This document shows positions 12,756 through 14,508 of a DNA stretch of 14,508 nt, piece by piece. Positions within the stretch are counted from its first letter, which is position 1; the number at the start of each line of letters is the position of its first letter. The notes under the pieces were generated by a model. The model saw nothing but the letters and a program-made list of their open reading frames with translations. It searched no databases and was not told where the DNA came from. The stretch is taken from assembly GCA_021826605.1 (NCBI GenBank), contig JAKAZF010000015.1:1-14508 (forward strand), in the 5' to 3' direction. The stretch is from Planctomycetota bacterium. GTDB lineage: Bacteria > Planctomycetota > Phycisphaerae > WQYP01. The position numbers and the translations under genes are program-made.

Positions 12756-13316
12756 ATGAAAACCGAACAAAAATCCGAGGAAATGAAAAAATCACAGCAT
12801 GATGCGAATCGTGATCCACTTAGCGGCGCAGCCGGTGCACATCCGGTGGGAGCCGGCGTGGGTGCCGTCACAGGCGGGGTCATCGGCGGCGTGGGTGCTG
12901 GTGCCGCTATTGGGACGGTTGCCGGTCCTGTTGGGACGCTTGCCGGTGCGGCTGCGGGTGCGGTGATTGGTGGCGTGGCGGGCGGACTGGCCGGTAAAGC
13001 GGTGGCGGAAGATATTGATCCCACCGTTGAACATGGCTATTGGCGTAACAACTATAGCACGCGGCCCTACATCACCCAAGGCGCATCCTATGATGAATAT
13101 GCCCCGGCGTACCAATATGGCTGGGAATCGCAGGCGCAGTATAACGGTCGCAGCTATGAGGAAAGTGAACCCATGCTGGCACGTGACTGGACGGCGCGCC
13201 GGGGAAAATCAAATTTACAATGGGAACAAGCCAAACATGCGGTTCGCGATTCCTGGCATCGCGCCGACCATCGCAAGCCAAAAAACAAAGAGCGAAATAG
13301 AAGTGAAGTGGATTAG
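12756..13316 (+). CDS. Glycine-zipper domain protein of the stress cluster
   Basis: A 186-residue protein. Residues about 22-85 form a glycine-zipper membrane region of repeated GxxxG-like steps (VGAGVGAVTGGVIGGVGAG, IGTVAGPVGTLAGAAAGAVIG, GLAGKAVAEDIDP). The C-terminal half carries a conserved soluble motif set: EHGYWRNNYSTRPYI, YDEYAPAYQYGWE, ARDWTARRG and LQWEQAKHAVRDSWHR. This two-part architecture is common in uncharacterised stress-associated proteins of soil bacteria, often beside YciE and ferritin-like genes. There is no classical signal peptide (N terminus MKTEQKSEEMKKSQ). The glycine-zipper part could insert in a membrane or oligomerise. AGGAG lies 7 nt before the ATG. Confidence 0.87.
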   Translation: MKTEQKSEEMKKSQHDANRDPLSGAAGAHPVGAGVGAVTGGVIGGVGAGAAIGTVAGPVGTLAGAAAGAVIGGVAGGLAGKAVAEDIDPTVEHGYWRNNYSTRPYITQGASYDEYAPAYQYGWESQAQYNGRSYEESEPMLARDWTARRGKSNLQWEQAKHAVRDSWHRADHRKPKNKERNRSEVD

Positions 13317-13400
13317 TGGGCCAGTGGGGAAAAGTGGTCAGTGGGGCGCGTCAAGTGGGCCGCGTAAAGTGGGGCAGTGCCAAATGGGGCATAGTGTGCA
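13313..13400 (+). repeat. Degenerate AGTGGG-rich tract
   Basis: AGTGGG or AGTGGGG-like units recur about every 9-18 bp (AGTGGGCC, AGTGGGGA, AGTGGTC, AGTGGGGC, AAGTGGGCC, AAGTGGGGC, AAATGGGGC), directly after the glycine-zipper stop and before its terminator. C is scarce on this strand. G-run clustering could allow a G-quadruplex in the 3' UTR. Confidence 0.55.
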
Positions 13401-13401
13401 G

Positions 13402-13450
13402 CGGGGACGTTTCTGCCAACCGTGCCGGAACGTCCCCGTTTCGCTTTTTA
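13402..13450 (+). terminator. Terminator of the glycine-zipper gene
   Basis: CGGGGACGTT (13402-13411) pairs perfectly with AACGTCCCCG (13429-13438) around a 17-nt loop. It is followed by TTTCGCTTTTTA. The broken T tract may allow some read-through into the ferritin-like gene, which starts 42 bp after the stem and has no clear promoter of its own. Confidence 0.75.
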
Positions 13451-13479
13451 TGGGCGTCTAAAAGAGGAATTGAAATTTA

Positions 13480-14010
13480 ATGATAACGACTTCAACGGAC
13501 ACTAAAAATACGAAAGAAGCGACTAAAGAAACGCCTGAAGAAACGCCTGAAGCACCCCTGTCCCGCAAAGAGCTTATTGATCTCCTGAAGGAGGACCTGG
13601 CGCGGGAATATCAGGCGATTATCGCTTATGTCGTGTATTCCCAGGTGATCAAAGGCGCGGCGTACATGACCATCGCCGCCGAACTGGAAGTCCATGCCGC
13701 CGAAGAGCTTTCCCATGCCATCACTTTGGCCAATCAAATTGACTACCTTGGCGGGATGCCCGGCGTTTCACCCAAGGCGGTCCGGACTTCTGAAAAAGCG
13801 GAGGATATGCTGCGTTTTGATCTGGACAATGAAAATGAAACGATTCGTAATTACCGCCAGCGCGTCCGGCAATGTGAAGAAATTGGTGAATACGCACTGG
13901 CTGAACATCTGCGTCGGATCCTGGTGCAGGAGCAGGATCATCAAATCGCCCTGGCCACAGCTCTGGGTGAAGACATCCCGGAGCTAACGCATCCGGATCA
14001 ACGCGTGTAA
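13480..14010 (+). CDS. Ferritin-like / bacterioferritin-type protein
   Basis: A 176-residue four-helix-bundle protein preceded by a Thr/Glu/Pro-rich tail (residues 1-27). Helix A has LLKEDLAREYQAIIAYVVYSQ with ligand candidate E43. Helix B has AAELEVHAAEELSHAITLANQI with E76 and H79. Helix C has DNENETIRNYRQRVRQCEE with E120. Helix D has LAEHLRRILVQEQDHQIAL with E151 and H154. A complete set of di-iron ligands supports iron oxidation and storage, or Dps/rubrerythrin-like peroxide protection. The length is close to bacterioferritin, but no haem-ligand Met could be assigned, so a more specific name is not given. GAGG lies 12 nt before the ATG, rather far. With YciE, it makes two ferritin-like proteins in the cluster. 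Confidence 0.87.
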   Translation: MITTSTDTKNTKEATKETPEETPEAPLSRKELIDLLKEDLAREYQAIIAYVVYSQVIKGAAYMTIAAELEVHAAEELSHAITLANQIDYLGGMPGVSPKAVRTSEKAEDMLRFDLDNENETIRNYRQRVRQCEEIGEYALAEHLRRILVQEQDHQIALATALGEDIPELTHPDQRV

Positions 14011-14021
14011 ATCATCAAAGC

Positions 14022-14060
14022 CCCCATTGGCTTTACGCCAATGGGGACAGGCACCCCATC
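14022..14060 (+). terminator. Hairpin after the ferritin-like gene, alternative pairing possible
   Basis: CCCCATTGGC (14022-14031) and GCCAATGGGG (14037-14046) form a perfect 10-bp stem with a 5-nt loop, 11 bp after the stop. No T tract follows. The right arm can instead pair with a downstream copy, ATGGGG-N7-CCCCAT. It is probably the 3' end of the ferritin-like mRNA, by a factor-dependent route or as a stabilising stem. Confidence 0.55.
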
Positions 14061-14089
14061 ACCTGAAATCTCAAAACTCAACTCTTACG

Positions 14090-14358
14090 GAAAAAAGGTG
14101 TCAGGTACCTTTTATTTTGGGAATTCCACAAAATTTGTGATCCGGCCGAATAAAAGGTGTCAGGTACCTTTTATTTTGGGAATTCCACAAAAAGCTGGAT
14201 CGGGCCGCAGAAATGACGGGGGAAATATCCCGTGTCATCACATGGCAATCCGCAGCCACTCAACGCTGCCGCATTGAGCTATTGAGCGTGTCGCGTAAAT
14301 AATTCACGGCCGAATAAAAGGTGTCAGGTACCTTTTATTTTGGGAATTCCACAAAAAA
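14090..14358 (+). repeat. Three direct GGTGTCAGGTACC repeats and composite copy 2
   Basis: AAAAGGTGTCAGGTACCTTTT, then ATTTTGGGAATTCCACAAAA, occurs at about 14093-14133, 14152-14192 and 14316-14356. The last two are preceded by GGCCGAAT. The second continues through AAGCTGGATCGGGCCGCAG into the 3' module, ending CTCAACGCTGCCGCATTGAGCTA at 14259-14281, in the same order as at 5729-5930. The conservation suggests recent amplification. The short frames here are not genes. Confidence 0.82.
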
Positions 14359-14396
14359 AAGGCATTGGTGGCGGACCTTCCGTGCTTGATTGTTGT

Positions 14397-14507
14397 TCAC
14401 TTCCTGGATATTTTCATAGCCACAAAGATCAGCAGTCCCACCACCAGCACGCCCATCACGATTCCCACCCACATTCCGCCGCCCATCCAGGGCATCATGG
14501 TATTGTT
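14397..14507 (-). CDS. Small membrane protein, 5' end outside the window
   Basis: The last 36 codons of a minus-strand frame that runs off the window edge: NNTMMPWMGGGMWVGIVMGVLV, then VGLLIFVAMKISRK and a TGA stop at 14397-14399. It is a Met/Gly-rich lead followed by one membrane helix and a basic end, as in many small bacterial membrane proteins with an MMxGGGMW-type start. The in-frame ATG pair near 14493-14498 could itself be the start, but no ribosome-binding site precedes it in the visible 10 bases, so the gene probably begins further on. The family was not identified. Confidence 0.5.
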   Translation of the reverse strand, partial: NNTMMPWMGGGMWVGIVMGVLVVGLLIFVAMKISRK

Positions 14508-14508
14508 G

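Noticed and set aside
12399..12770. Minus-strand frame whose RQNGVIGQNAPDTLSD resembles one at 10005-10217
   Set aside because: The shared peptide is the translation of the 48-bp palindromic element. The frames have no ribosome-binding site, the flanking protein sequence differs, and the position before sigma54 promoters explains it better.
13402..13416. GG-N10-GC match before the ferritin-like gene
   Set aside because: The boxes CGGGGA and CTGCC fit poorly and lie inside the left arm of a terminator hairpin.

Overview
The window looks like chromosomal DNA of a free-living Gram-negative bacterium, most likely from the Planctomycetota/Verrucomicrobiota side of the tree. This placement is an inference from a VPLPA-CTERM sorting signal, a DUF3494 surface protein, a soil-type stress gene set and many palindromic dispersed repeats. 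No rRNA, tRNA, CRISPR array or intact transposase was found.

Layout. (1) 1-2776: paired GGTACCTGACACC repeats, then a FucP/GluP-type sugar:proton symporter (+) converging on a secreted GH88/GH105 unsaturated glucuronyl hydrolase (-), a small sugar or pectin-fragment module. (2) 3125-5686: an Rrf2 regulator overlapping a DUF502 membrane protein (+), converging on a second MFS transporter (-) whose 5' side is a head-to-head repeat pair. (3) 6029-8406: an NtrC-type sigma54 activator (-) whose receiver domain has lost its phosphorylation residues, and upstream of it a VPLPA-CTERM exported protein (-) with a strong terminator. (4) 8643-14010: an envelope and iron-stress cluster. It holds a DUF3309 peptide, an Ig-like lipoprotein and a small membrane protein (all -), then a YciE/DUF892 ferritin-like protein, a DUF3494 ice-binding-like protein, a glycine-zipper protein and a second ferritin-like protein (all +). 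(5) 14047-14508: more repeats and the 3' end of a small membrane protein gene (-).

The main observation is regulatory. Three separate transcription units of the stress cluster (DUF3309 operon, YciE, glycine zipper) each have a -24/-12 (sigma54) promoter with exact GG-N10-GC spacing and a TTGC box. Upstream of two of them lie near-identical 48-bp elements (43/48) containing the palindrome CGGACA-N3-TGTCCG, and upstream of the third a diverged 23-bp match. This is the arrangement of upstream activator sites. The sigma54 activator in the same window, with its degenerate receiver and no histidine kinase beside it, is the obvious but unproven candidate regulator.

A second theme is a non-autonomous composite repeat: a 5' module with GGTGTCAGGTACC and a 3' module around CTCAACGCTGCCGCATTGAG. 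The modules occur together at 5729-5930 and 14144-14281, and separately elsewhere.
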